In this document: piece after piece, positions 41,366 through 51,247 of the stretch
Numbering within the stretch: position 1 is the stretch's first letter
Layout: the number at the start of each line of letters is the position of its first letter
Source of the DNA: CAZYME01 sp964648115
GTDB lineage: Bacteria; Pseudomonadota; Gammaproteobacteria; Legionellales; Legionellaceae
NCBI GenBank assembly: GCA_964648115.1
Contig: CAZYME010000008.1
Span: forward strand, 1-64,000
Length of the DNA: 64,000 nt
Direction of reading: 5' to 3'
Notes under the pieces: model-generated
What the model was told of the DNA's origin: nothing
What the model saw: only the letters and a program-made list of their open reading frames with translations
Database searches by the model: none
Position numbers and translations under genes: made by a program

Positions 41366-42444
41366 TCGCGGTGCTCCTCATAAAAATCATGCATAAATAC
41401 CAACAGCGCTTCAACACCCGCCATAGGCATAGCATTGTATAAGCTTGCACGTAATCCACCCACTACGCGATGACCTTGTAGAGCATACAAACCACGTTGC
41501 GTGGCTTGTTCCAAAAATTTCATTTCAAGATCGGGTCTTACAAGCGAAAAACAGACGTTCACGATGGATCGTGATTCTTCCTGGACTGAACAATGATAAA
41601 ACGGGGATTTATCAATATATTGATATAAAGCAGCGGCTTTTTTACAATTAACCTTATAGAGCGCCTCAACCCCACCCTCGCCTTTAATCCACTGACACAT
41701 TTTCTGCGCTAAATAACAATTAAATGTAGGAGGGGTTGCATACATTGATTTATGTTTTGCATGGGTTCGATAATCTAGCATCGTAGGAATAGGCGTCTCT
41801 ATTTCTGTTTCTAATAAATCAGAGCGAATAATCACTATCGTTAACCCAGATGCTGAAATGTTTTTCTGTGCTCCCGCAAAAATTAAGCCAAAATCACTAA
41901 TTTTAATGGGTTCACTCAAAAGACACGATGTCATATCAGCAATCAAGGGTGCATCAACGCTAGGAGTTTTTTTAAAACGCACCCCATTAATGGTTTCGTT
42001 TGGGGCGTAAAAGACATAGGCGGTGTTCTCATCAAATTCCCAACTTGCTGGGTCTGGAACGCACGTAAAATTATTATTTTTGGTACTGGCAATGCAATAC
42101 GCCTGTTTTAATTTACAAGCTTCTTCGTAAGCCATCGAAGACCAGACCCCAGAGATTAAATATCCAGCTTGGGAGTTGTGATTAAGTAGATTCATTGGAA
42201 CCATAGCAAACTGCGTGCGGGCTGCCCCACCCAGAAATAATACATGATAATTACTAGGGATAGAGAGCAGCTCTCGAAAATCTGCTTCCAGCTGTTCCAT
42301 CAAGGCTTGATATGGAGCCGTACGGTGACCCATCTCCATCACGGACATGCCCAAATTTTGCCAATTTAATAGTTCTGCCTGAGCCTCTCGCAATATAGAC
42401 TCAGGCAACATCGCAGGACCTGCGCCAAAATTATACGGCCTCAT
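41362..42444 (-). CDS. serC: Phosphoserine aminotransferase
   Basis: SerC makes phosphoserine and also serves pyridoxal phosphate synthesis. The N-terminus MRPYNFGAGPAMLPE and the PLP-lysine segment FGLIFAGAQKNISASGLTIVII are typical. I start at ATG 42444, because the family begins at this Met; the longer frame adds seven residues from inside gyrA. The start lies within the last codons of gyrA, so the two genes overlap by 14 bp. Confidence 0.95.
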   Translation of the reverse strand: MRPYNFGAGPAMLPESILREAQAELLNWQNLGMSVMEMGHRTAPYQALMEQLEADFRELLSIPSNYHVLFLGGAARTQFAMVPMNLLNHNSQAGYLISGVWSSMAYEEACKLKQAYCIASTKNNNFTCVPDPASWEFDENTAYVFYAPNETINGVRFKKTPSVDAPLIADMTSCLLSEPIKISDFGLIFAGAQKNISASGLTIVIIRSDLLETEIETPIPTMLDYRTHAKHKSMYATPPTFNCYLAQKMCQWIKGEGGVEALYKVNCKKAAALYQYIDKSPFYHCSVQEESRSIVNVCFSLVRPDLEMKFLEQATQRGLYALQGHRVVGGLRASLYNAMPMAGVEALLVFMHDFYEEHRE

Positions 42445-45028
42445 CTTCACCGGAAAACCCTTCACAGCTTTCTATTTCTTCACCTTCGACCACATCGTCT
42501 TGAATTTCATCAATGCGTTGCATACCGACAACACGTTCACCAGAAGTAACATTAATTAAACGAACCCCTTGCGTGTTACGACCAATGATTGAAAGCTCGC
42601 CCACTTTAAAGCGAACTAAAGTACCTTGATCCGTGATCAACATAGCTTCATCAGTATCAGTCACTTGTAAAGCACGAACGACTTTGCCATTCCGCTCACT
42701 CACTTGGATAGAAATCACACCTTGACCACCACGCCCAGTTATACGATATTCATCAACTTCTGTTCGTTTACCATAGCCAAACTCGGTTGCTGTCAATATC
42801 GTCCCTGTGGGCTGTGCTACAACTAGCGATATCACGGATTGCTCAGTGCCTAATCGAATACCACGCACACCTCGGGCTGTTCTTCCCATCGGCCGAACCA
42901 GGTTTTCATCAAAACGAATGACCTTCCCAGCATCGGAAAACAGCATAATATCTTTGGTGCCGTCGGTAATATCAACCCCAACTAAGCGGTCATTTTCGTC
43001 TAAATCAACTGCGATAATACCGTTGCTACGCGGACGACTAAATGCATTTAAAGGTACTTTTTTTACTGTTCCGAGTTTTGTGACCATGAAGACAAAAAGG
43101 CCCTCTTGGTATTCACGCACAGGTAACATGGCATTGATTGCTTCGTTTTCCGCTAATGGCAGAATATTAATGATAGGTTTGCCGCGAGATATACGGCTTG
43201 CTAAAGGTAATTCGTAAGCTTTTAGCCAATATAGCTTACCGTGGTTAGAGAAACATAATAGCGTATCGTGGGTACTTGCAATCACCAGGCGCTCAACAAA
43301 ATCCTCTTCTTTCACATGAGTCGCCGATTTGCCTTTTCCACCCCGACGCTGAGCTTGGTACGCTGAAATAGGTTGGTATTTTACATAACCTTCATGGGAA
43401 AGCGTAACTACCACATCCTCTTCTGTTATCAAATCTTCAATCGTTAAATCTTCTCGGGAGGCCATTATCTCGGTGCGGCGCTCATCACCAAACTGAGCCT
43501 TCATTTCTATTAATTCATCTCGAATAACTTGCATAAGACGCTCAGGTGAAGCAAGGATATCGAGCAACTCTTTAATCACATCTAGGAGCTGTTCAAATTC
43601 ACTAAGAATTTTATCTTGCTCTAATGCCGTTAAGCGGTGTAGCCGCAACTCGAGAATAGCTTGTGCTTGTGGAGGGGAAAGACGGTATCCCTCATCCTTT
43701 AGACCATACAGGGGATCTAAATCATCAGGACGAGACGCCCCGCTTCCAGTATTTTTCAGCATGCCCAACACTAAGCCTGGTTGCCAACTGCGTGCCAACA
43801 AGCCATCTCTTGCATCTTGCGGTGTAGGTGATTTTTTAATTAAATCAATCATTTCGTCAATATTGGCCAGAGCAATACCTAAGCCCTCCAATAAATGTGC
43901 TCGGTTGCGTGCCTTTTTTAACTCAAAAATACAACGTCGCGTAACCACTTCACGACGGTGTTTAATAAAATATTCTAAAATTTGTTTTAGATTTAATGTT
44001 CTAGGCTGACCATCAACCAAGGCAACCATGTTAATACCAAATACATTTTGCATTTGCGTATGGGCATAAAGGTTATTCAGCATTACTTCTGCTACTTCTC
44101 CGCGCTTGAGTTCAATTACAACGCGCATACCCTGTTTATCTGACTCATCACGCAAACCTGAAATACCTTCTAAGCGTTTTTCACGCACTAATTCTGCAAT
44201 ACGCTCAACAAGACGGGCTTTGTTCACCTGGTAGGGTAATTCATGAATAATAATCGCCTGTCGGCCAGTATGTGCATCCGTTTCAATATCGGTTCTAGCC
44301 CGAATAGAAATACGCCCTCGACCCGTTCGGTAGGCTTCCACTATTCCCGCCCTACCGTTAATAATAGCCGCGGTAGGAAAGTCAGGGCCAGGTACAATTT
44401 CCATTAGGCCATCCACATCAAGCTCAGGATTCGCAATCAACGCTATACAAGCAGTGATGATTTCAGTGATGTTATGGGGCGGAATATTGGTTGCCATACC
44501 CACTGCAATTCCAGATGAACCATTTACTAATAAATTGGGAATTCTTGAGGGCATTACGACGGGGGCAAATTCTGTTTCGTCGTAGTTAGGGCTAAAATCA
44601 ACGGTTTCTTTTTCTAAATCAGCCAGAAGAGCGTGAGCAAGTTTGGACATTCTCACTTCTGTATAACGCATAGCCGCTGGCGCATCACCATCCACGGAAC
44701 CGAAGTTACCTTGGCCGTCAACCAGCATGTAGCGCATAGAGAAATGTTGCGCCATGCGGACGATAGTATCGTAAACTGCTGTATCACCATGCGGATGGTA
44801 TTTACCAATCACGTCACCCACCACACGCGCTGATTTTTTATAGGGCTTATTCCAATCATTGCCCAATTCACTCATAGCAAATAAAACACGTCGATGAACG
44901 GGCTTTAAACCATCACGCACATCTGGTAATGCACGGCCCACAATAACGCTCATGGAATAATCGAGGTAAGATTGTTTTAATTCATCTTCAATATTGACCA
45001 GTGTGACTTCTTTGGCTGAATAAACCAT
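42431..45028 (-). CDS. gyrA: DNA gyrase subunit A
   Basis: GyrA carries the DNA-breaking tyrosine, seen in RAAAMRYTE-type context (APAAMRYTEVRMS). The QRDR reads HPHGDTAVYDTIVRMAQHF: the residue equivalent to E. coli Ser83 is Thr and that equivalent to Asp87 is Asp, the quinolone-sensitive-type pattern for Legionella-like species. The C-terminal beta-pinwheel with the GyrA box (QRRGGKGKS) marks it as gyrase, not topoisomerase IV. At 865 aa it is full length. Confidence 0.97.
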   Translation of the reverse strand: MVYSAKEVTLVNIEDELKQSYLDYSMSVIVGRALPDVRDGLKPVHRRVLFAMSELGNDWNKPYKKSARVVGDVIGKYHPHGDTAVYDTIVRMAQHFSMRYMLVDGQGNFGSVDGDAPAAMRYTEVRMSKLAHALLADLEKETVDFSPNYDETEFAPVVMPSRIPNLLVNGSSGIAVGMATNIPPHNITEIITACIALIANPELDVDGLMEIVPGPDFPTAAIINGRAGIVEAYRTGRGRISIRARTDIETDAHTGRQAIIIHELPYQVNKARLVERIAELVREKRLEGISGLRDESDKQGMRVVIELKRGEVAEVMLNNLYAHTQMQNVFGINMVALVDGQPRTLNLKQILEYFIKHRREVVTRRCIFELKKARNRAHLLEGLGIALANIDEMIDLIKKSPTPQDARDGLLARSWQPGLVLGMLKNTGSGASRPDDLDPLYGLKDEGYRLSPPQAQAILELRLHRLTALEQDKILSEFEQLLDVIKELLDILASPERLMQVIRDELIEMKAQFGDERRTEIMASREDLTIEDLITEEDVVVTLSHEGYVKYQPISAYQAQRRGGKGKSATHVKEEDFVERLVIASTHDTLLCFSNHGKLYWLKAYELPLASRISRGKPIINILPLAENEAINAMLPVREYQEGLFVFMVTKLGTVKKVPLNAFSRPRSNGIIAVDLDENDRLVGVDITDGTKDIMLFSDAGKVIRFDENLVRPMGRTARGVRGIRLGTEQSVISLVVAQPTGTILTATEFGYGKRTEVDEYRITGRGGQGVISIQVSERNGKVVRALQVTDTDEAMLITDQGTLVRFKVGELSIIGRNTQGVRLINVTSGERVVGMQRIDEIQDDVVEGEEIESCEGFSGEDEAV

Positions 45029-45159
45029 GGTGAGGACGTATCCTTATGCAATAATTGAGAAAGAAAAACTAGCCCGTTAGCATAGCATATGGACTGATTT
45101 AAATGAATCTTATCTTTGTGTCGGGAATTATTGCCTATACTCCTAAAGACAACATAAAA

Positions 45160-45188
45160 TTGACTGTAGCCAACCATTTTTATATAGT
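45160..45188 (+). promoter_or_regulatory. Sigma-70-type promoter of gltA
   Basis: TTGACT (45160-45165) and TATAGT (45183-45188) are separated by exactly 17 bp, 45 bp before the gltA ATG. The ribosome-binding site is TGAGGAG. Confidence 0.75.
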
Positions 45189-45232
45189 TCTGCGCATTAC
45201 AAATACCATGCCCCAATAATGAGGAGCTTTCA

Positions 45233-46504
45233 ATGACACAAAAATCCGCGCGTTTGACTGTAGACGGCCATGAACCACTTGATTTACCGATTTACTCTCC
45301 TACGCTGGGTAAAGATGTGATTGATATTAGCCAACTCGGTGCAGACGGGGTTTTTACATATGACCCAGGCTTTATGTTCACCGCTGCTTGTGAGTCTAAA
45401 ATTACTTTTATCGATGGTGAAAAAGGGATTTTGTTATACCGTGGATACCCTATTGAACAATTAGCAGAAAAGAAAGATTTTCTTGATGTTTGCTATTTAC
45501 TATTAAACAGTGAACTGCCTAATGCTAAAGAAAAAACACAGTTTGTTAGCTCTATTAATAATCACACCATGGTACACCAGCAAATGTACCAATTTTTAAA
45601 TGGTTTCCGACGTGACGCTCACCCAATGGCGATCATGGTTGGGATCGTTGGCGCCCTTTCAGCTTTTTATCATGATTCAATGGATTTAAACAATCAGGAT
45701 GATCGCTATACATCAGCTATTCGACTGATTGCAAAAATGCCTACACTTGCAGCAATGACATATAAGTATTCTATTGGTTTACCCTATATGTATCCGCAAA
45801 ATAAAATGTCGTATGCGGAGAATTTCTTGCACATGATGTATGGCGTTCCATCGGAAGAAATTACCCCTAATCCCGTCATTGTGAAAGCGATGGACACTAT
45901 ATTTACACTTCACGCTGATCATGAACAAAATGCATCAACTTCAACAGTTCGGTTAGCCGGCTCAACTGGCGCTAATCCATTTGCCTGTATTTCAGCTGGT
46001 ATCGGTGCCTTATGGGGCCCTGCACATGGTGGTGCTAACGAAGCTTGCTTGAATATGTTGAAAGAGATTGGGGATGTCAGCAAAATCAACCATTTTATTA
46101 AACGCGCTAAAGATAAGGATGATCCGTTCCGTTTGATGGGATTCGGTCATCGAGTCTACAAAAGCTACGACCCTCGCGCAAAAGTCATGCGAGAAACCTG
46201 CCATAAAGTATTAAATGCAGTTGGTGCGCATGACGAGCCTTTGTTTAAGTTAGCAATGGAGCTAGAGCGTATTGCGCTGGAAGACGAATATTTTATCGAT
46301 AAAAAACTTTATCCAAATGTTGATTTTTATTCAGGCATTACTTTAAGTGCCATAGGTGTTCCCTCAAATATGTTTACGGTAATTTTTGCCTTAGCACGGA
46401 CTGTTGGTTGGATGTCGCATTGGATGGAAATGACGGCCAACAAATCTAAAATCGGCCGCCCTCGCCAGCTTTACACAGGTGAAAAACATAGGGATGTACG
46501 GTAA
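45233..46504 (+). CDS. gltA: Citrate synthase (type II)
   Basis: GltA condenses oxaloacetate and acetyl-CoA to start the TCA cycle. The catalytic residues are in GALWGPAHGGANEACLNML (His), MGFGHRVYKSYDPRAKVM (His) and NVDFYSGITLSAIG (Asp). The N-terminal ITFIDGEKGILLYRGYPIEQLAE is the family start. It is divergent from gyrA with a good promoter between. The 423-aa length is normal for the hexameric gram-negative enzyme. Confidence 0.97.
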   Translation: MTQKSARLTVDGHEPLDLPIYSPTLGKDVIDISQLGADGVFTYDPGFMFTAACESKITFIDGEKGILLYRGYPIEQLAEKKDFLDVCYLLLNSELPNAKEKTQFVSSINNHTMVHQQMYQFLNGFRRDAHPMAIMVGIVGALSAFYHDSMDLNNQDDRYTSAIRLIAKMPTLAAMTYKYSIGLPYMYPQNKMSYAENFLHMMYGVPSEEITPNPVIVKAMDTIFTLHADHEQNASTSTVRLAGSTGANPFACISAGIGALWGPAHGGANEACLNMLKEIGDVSKINHFIKRAKDKDDPFRLMGFGHRVYKSYDPRAKVMRETCHKVLNAVGAHDEPLFKLAMELERIALEDEYFIDKKLYPNVDFYSGITLSAIGVPSNMFTVIFALARTVGWMSHWMEMTANKSKIGRPRQLYTGEKHRDVR

Positions 46505-46538
46505 GCCCTAATTTTACGCAGATAAGTGAATCGTGGGT

Positions 46539-46606
46539 TCCTCTTCCATTGATGGGAGAGGATGCCCTACAGGGCAGGTGAGGGTAGATCAAATCACCCC
46601 TCATCC
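46539..46606. repeat. GAGAGGATGCCCTACAGGGC repeat
   Basis: CCTCTTCCATTGATGGGAGA and GGATGCCCTACAGGGCAGGT followed by AATCACCCCTCATCC match the right-hand half of the paired repeats at 29284 and 31261. It lies between convergent gltA and the GMC oxidoreductase gene. Confidence 0.75.
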
Positions 46607-46699
46607 CTAATGCCATTAGCCCAATCTCCCCTCATGTCTATCTTTAACATAGAAATAGACACTCATGAACTACTCCCCTTAAAATTGACTAAAAAAATG

Positions 46700-48049
46700 C
46701 TAACAAAAACCATTAATAATTTCCTCACAACTCGCGATAGCAACAGCTGCCGCTGTGAGCGTTGGATTAACCGCTATCGATTTAGGAATTAACCCCACAC
46801 CAGCAATATAAAGGTTATCTAGGCCATGCACCCTACCACTCTCATTACAAACACTGGTCTGCGGATCATCGCCCATTCGAGTCATACCCATTGGATGGGT
46901 AAACCCAAAATCAAGCAATTGAGGGGCGCAACCTTTTCTAAAACGTCCTAAATAACTTGCGATCAACTCAAGATCTTGCTTAGTTGCTTTTAAAATTTCC
47001 TGATCATGCTGTGATAGCCTTACTTTAAAGTGAGGTTTTTTGTGTTTACTTAAGAACATTTGATTTCTTTTTTGAACCTCTATAGGCACAAAATATTGCA
47101 ATTCAACCAAGCGGTTTTCATGGATTTTTTCATCAGATTGGAAGGGCGATAAATCACGCAAAATTAAGCTGAACCAGGGATGTGATTGTGTAGGAGAAAC
47201 AGATGCTCTAGGTGCAATATCGATAAGCGATTCCTCAGCGCAATATTTTTCATCAAGGATTAATTGCCCACAATACAATGGATGAAAATGCATGTATTTG
47301 CCCAATGCCTCAGAATAAATATCTGAATCAAACAACAACTGCGTAGTGCCAAAAGCTCCCCCTGCTACGATAACGTATTTGGCAGAATAGCTAATGATCT
47401 TAGTCTGTTGTTTAACCTTAACTGTAACAATCTCTCTATTGTTTTTAACAAGCTCAAGTACTTTCGCCCCACAATGTATAGTAACACCCGAGAGTAAATC
47501 CATTAATATCTCGTGCGTGGCAATATATCTCAAAAAACCGTCTGAAGAGCGCGTGGCTGCAACCGGCGCAGCTTGAATCTGCCGATTTTGTTTGGATAAG
47601 GGTTCAGTTAATACAGCAATAATGTTTTTTTGGCGAATGGAATCATCTGATAAATGCTGGCTAACCTGTAGGTAGGACTCTGCTTCTTGTAGAAGCGTTT
47701 TCCATCTCTCTTTTGATAATGCCGGCCAGTATTCATGCTCGGCAGGCTTTGGACAGTTATTGGTCCACAATAATCCCTGTCCACCAAATGCCGCTGTGAA
47801 ATTTGCACCAGGTAATTGATCTTGCGGGGCGTTACTATGAAATTTTTCACACCATTTATTAATTACTTCAAAAAACTTCTCGGGTTCTGCTTGGTACTGT
47901 ATTTGATTTCGTAAATGCTCTCCAGGAGGTGTTGAGATTATTTCACCTGCTTCAAGCATTATGATCCTTAAACCGCTTTCAGCCAATTTTCTCGCACATA
48001 TCGCACCAATTGGACCACTGCCTATAATAATCACGTCGGAGAATGTCAT
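46700..48049 (-). CDS. GMC-family FAD oxidoreductase
   Basis: An N-terminal Rossmann FAD motif (DVIIIGSGPIGAICARKLAESGLRI followed by an acidic residue), the middle VIVAGGAFGTTQLLF and the C-terminal GMC signature FTHPMGMTRMG...RVHGLDNLYIAGVGLIPK.IAVNPTLTAAA place it in the glucose-methanol-choline family. His in THPMG is the family's substrate-binding/catalytic His region. It starts 8 bp after glpK on the same strand, so both are likely one transcript. The substrate, perhaps a polyol or a sugar, is unknown. No secretion signal or partner cytochrome is seen. Confidence 0.85.
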   Translation of the reverse strand: MTFSDVIIIGSGPIGAICARKLAESGLRIIMLEAGEIISTPPGEHLRNQIQYQAEPEKFFEVINKWCEKFHSNAPQDQLPGANFTAAFGGQGLLWTNNCPKPAEHEYWPALSKERWKTLLQEAESYLQVSQHLSDDSIRQKNIIAVLTEPLSKQNRQIQAAPVAATRSSDGFLRYIATHEILMDLLSGVTIHCGAKVLELVKNNREIVTVKVKQQTKIISYSAKYVIVAGGAFGTTQLLFDSDIYSEALGKYMHFHPLYCGQLILDEKYCAEESLIDIAPRASVSPTQSHPWFSLILRDLSPFQSDEKIHENRLVELQYFVPIEVQKRNQMFLSKHKKPHFKVRLSQHDQEILKATKQDLELIASYLGRFRKGCAPQLLDFGFTHPMGMTRMGDDPQTSVCNESGRVHGLDNLYIAGVGLIPKSIAVNPTLTAAAVAIASCEEIINGFC

Positions 48050-48056
48050 CGTATCC

Positions 48057-49529
48057 CTACTCCCCTGCTTTCACCATGCGCAAAGCACGCAGCCACCCTA
48101 GATAGTTCTCTTCCATCTGGATTACATCTCCCATAGCTACAAATTGCTTTTCATAAACCCATTTTTCTTGTAAAGACTCCAAGGAGTCGATTGCACCACA
48201 GCCTATTGCTGCAAGCATAGCGGCACCTAGTGCGGTGGTTTCTATATTATCGGGGCGCTGCACAGTAAGGCCGCAGAGTGAAGCCATAAACTGTAAAAAC
48301 CATTGATTTGCGGCCATCCCACCATCGACACGTAATAGTGATAACGGCATGCCACTATCCTCGCGCATACAAGACAATACATCGCGAGTTTGATAACACA
48401 CACTCTCAAGTGCTGCTCGGGCAAGATGAGCGCGGTTTGTGGTACGTGATAAACCAATAATTGCGGCCCCTGGCGTTGATAGCCAATGCGGAGCGCCTAA
48501 TCCAGTAAAGGATGGCACCAAATAGACACCTTCATTACTATCAAGGCCTTGAGCTAACGCTTCTGTATCACTGGCCAAGGGAAATAGCTGTAATTCATCA
48601 CGCAACCATTTCACTGTGGTCCCTGCTTGATACAAACTACCTTCTAGGCCATAAACAGTTTTTCCTTTTATACGGTAGGCTATTGTTGTTAATAATTTAT
48701 GCTGAGAGACAACGGGTTTACTGCCTGTATTTAACAATAAAAACCCACCTGTACCAAAGGTTGCTTTGATCATGCCTTCGGACAAACACCCTTGGCCAAT
48801 GAGCGCGGCTTGCTGATCACCGGCAACACCCGTAATAGGAATAGCTTTACCCAATAATGTAGGCTCAATAAACCCAAAATGCGCATCACTGGCAGATATT
48901 TCTGGAAGTATTGCTTCTGGTATAGAAAATAATTTTAATAATTCTGCGTCCCAAGATTGGGTATGAATATTAAACAGCAAGGTTCTAGATGCATTGGTTA
49001 CATCCGTTAAATGCGAGGCTCCACCTGTTAAACGCCATATTAAAAAGCTATCCACTGTACCAAAAGCCAATCGATTTTGTTTTAAAAGTGTCATCGCTTC
49101 GGGGATATGATTTAACAACCAATGCAGTTTGCTCCCTGAAAAATAAGGATCTGGTAGCAGGCCAGTTTTTGCGCGAATCATTTCGCTATGTTCAGTCAAA
49201 GACAAGCAAAATGCTTGTGTGCGCCTGTCTTGCCAAACAATTGCTGGAGCCAAGCATTGGCCTGTTTGTTTATCCCAAATCAATGTTGTTTCACGTTGAT
49301 TGGTTATCCCGCAGGCAATAATTTGATTTAGATCAACTGTCGATATCAGATCCCGCATGGCAGTAAGTGTTTTTTGCCATATTTCTTCAGGATCATGCTC
49401 TACCCAACCTGAATGCGGGTAAAACTGTGTTAAGGGATATTGACTAGTGCTAACTAACGCTCCTTGAAGGGTATACAACATAGCTCGGGTACTACTTGTT
49501 CCCTGATCTATCGCAAGAAGATAATCCAT
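48057..49529 (-). CDS. glpK: Glycerol kinase
   Basis: GlpK phosphorylates glycerol. LLAIDQGTSSTRAMLY (phosphate loop), ITNQRETTLIWDK, GVAGDQQAALIGQGC and GTGGFLLLNTGSKPV are conserved. At 490 aa it is full length. It is divergent from glpD, with the GMC oxidoreductase gene downstream. The 112-bp intergenic region contains a CTGTAG-TCTGG-CTACAG inverted repeat. No glycerol facilitator gene is adjacent. Confidence 0.96.
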   Translation of the reverse strand: MDYLLAIDQGTSSTRAMLYTLQGALVSTSQYPLTQFYPHSGWVEHDPEEIWQKTLTAMRDLISTVDLNQIIACGITNQRETTLIWDKQTGQCLAPAIVWQDRRTQAFCLSLTEHSEMIRAKTGLLPDPYFSGSKLHWLLNHIPEAMTLLKQNRLAFGTVDSFLIWRLTGGASHLTDVTNASRTLLFNIHTQSWDAELLKLFSIPEAILPEISASDAHFGFIEPTLLGKAIPITGVAGDQQAALIGQGCLSEGMIKATFGTGGFLLLNTGSKPVVSQHKLLTTIAYRIKGKTVYGLEGSLYQAGTTVKWLRDELQLFPLASDTEALAQGLDSNEGVYLVPSFTGLGAPHWLSTPGAAIIGLSRTTNRAHLARAALESVCYQTRDVLSCMREDSGMPLSLLRVDGGMAANQWFLQFMASLCGLTVQRPDNIETTALGAAMLAAIGCGAIDSLESLQEKWVYEKQFVAMGDVIQMEENYLGWLRALRMVKAGE

Positions 49530-49641
49530 TGCTCTATAATTCCCAGTTATGGTAATGTTTTATCATCCCATCTTGCCATTATCTTGCTGCGGATTTCAAT
49601 CAGCAAAACTGTAGTCTGGCTACAGCAAATAGGTACTAACC

Positions 49642-51126
49642 ATGGAACAGGTTTATGATGTAGCGATCATTGGTGGTGGTATAAATGGTTGCGGCTGCGC
49701 TGCTGATGCGGCTTTGCGTGGCCTTTCGGTTGTGCTCGTGGAGCAAGATGACTTAGCCTCAAAAACATCCTCTAAAAGCAGTAAGCTGATTCATGGCGGC
49801 TTGAGGTATCTTGAAAACTATGATTTTTCCTTAGTAAAAAAGGCATTAAATGAGCGGCAAAAGTTATTTCAATTAGCTCCTCATCTAGTTCATCCGTTGG
49901 CATTTGTTTTGCCTCATCAAAAAAACATGCGCCCGCTTTGGATGTTGCGCTTAGGCCTAATGCTTTATGATCATTTAAGTTGGGCTAATGCATTACCTCG
50001 CAGCACGTTAGTCAACTGTAAAAAACAACCCATGTATTTTTCATCGCTTTCTAAGCGCTACAATAAAGGCTTTCTTTTCTACGACGGCACTGCGGATGAT
50101 GCTCGCTTAACCATAGCTAATGCCATACAAGCACGAGATCATGGTGCTACTATCATGCCGCATACAAAACTTATTGATGCACACGTAACTAACCAGCAAT
50201 GGCAATTAACTTTACAACCTAAAATAGGTGCACCTATTCAGATTAAAGCAAAATCTGTGATCAACACCGCTGGTCCTTGGGTAGATACAGTAAATCACAT
50301 ACTACAAATCCCATCTACGCATCCGATTACGCTTGTAAAAGGCAGTCACATCATTGTTCCAAAGCTTTATGAGGGAGAACATGCATATATGTTACAACAT
50401 GAGGATAAGCGCATCGTATTCGCTATCCCCTATCATGGTTGTACCTTAATTGGCACCACAGACGTCCCATTTGTAGGTCATCCTGATGAGGCTAAGATTG
50501 ACGCTAGCGAAATAAATTATCTATGCAACCTAATCAATCAATATTTTAATAAACAGCTGGATGAAACGCATATTATCGCGACTTGGAGTGGTACCCGCCC
50601 CCTATTATCCGATGCGCATAAAACAGCAAGCGCGCTTAGTCGAGATTACGCTTATCAGTTTCTGAAACAACCTGCCCCTGTAGTGACGGTGTACGGTGGA
50701 AAGATTACAACCTATCGCCAATTAGCTATTCAAACTGTTAATGCGTTACGTGGGACCTTTCCACATTTACCCGATTCATGCACAGACAGCATACCTTTAC
50801 CCGGTGCCTCTACTAAAACAATGTCATTTGCCGAATATCAAAGACATGCTCATGAAAAATATACTTGGCTAGATGAGGCTACTAAAGAGCGTTATTTAAA
50901 TCACTATGGAACCCAGACTGAAATTATCTTGGCGGGGTGTAGCGATATGACAGACTTAGGTAAAAATTTCACTCACACTCTTTATCAGGCTGAAGTAGAT
51001 TATTTAATGGAGAATGAATGGGCAAATAGTATTGAAGACATATTGTGGAGGCGGACCAAACTAGGCTTAATCATAAATGCTCAAGAAAAAAAGGAGCTTG
51101 AGGATTATTTATTAAATAAGATTTAA
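49642..51126 (+). CDS. glpD: Aerobic glycerol-3-phosphate dehydrogenase
   Basis: GlpD oxidises glycerol 3-phosphate and feeds electrons to ubiquinone. The FAD motif VAIIGGGINGCGCAADAALRGLSVVLVE, the family segment SSKSSKLIHGGLRYLENYDF and VYGGKITTYRQLA are diagnostic. At 494 aa it is complete. It is divergent from glpK. Glycerol and glycerol 3-phosphate from host lipids are a known carbon source for intracellular Legionella. Confidence 0.95.
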   Translation: MEQVYDVAIIGGGINGCGCAADAALRGLSVVLVEQDDLASKTSSKSSKLIHGGLRYLENYDFSLVKKALNERQKLFQLAPHLVHPLAFVLPHQKNMRPLWMLRLGLMLYDHLSWANALPRSTLVNCKKQPMYFSSLSKRYNKGFLFYDGTADDARLTIANAIQARDHGATIMPHTKLIDAHVTNQQWQLTLQPKIGAPIQIKAKSVINTAGPWVDTVNHILQIPSTHPITLVKGSHIIVPKLYEGEHAYMLQHEDKRIVFAIPYHGCTLIGTTDVPFVGHPDEAKIDASEINYLCNLINQYFNKQLDETHIIATWSGTRPLLSDAHKTASALSRDYAYQFLKQPAPVVTVYGGKITTYRQLAIQTVNALRGTFPHLPDSCTDSIPLPGASTKTMSFAEYQRHAHEKYTWLDEATKERYLNHYGTQTEIILAGCSDMTDLGKNFTHTLYQAEVDYLMENEWANSIEDILWRRTKLGLIINAQEKKELEDYLLNKI

Positions 51127-51203
51127 TTTTGTCTAAAAAAAGCTCGTCCTGGCCGACTAATAATAAAAAAATGTTCCACAAAAATTGCAAACTTATCGAA
51201 ATA

Positions 51204-51209
51204 TATAAT
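51204..51209 (+). promoter_or_regulatory. Possible -10 element of the 1455-aa gene
   Basis: TATAAT lies 38 bp before ATG 51248. The -35 is unclear (TTGCAA at too short a spacing). The predicted transcript start falls just downstream of the alternative GTG start at 51215, which favours ATG 51248. Confidence 0.4.
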
Positions 51210-51247
51210 ACAATGTGCTCAATTTACGAATTATTGAGTTAATATTA

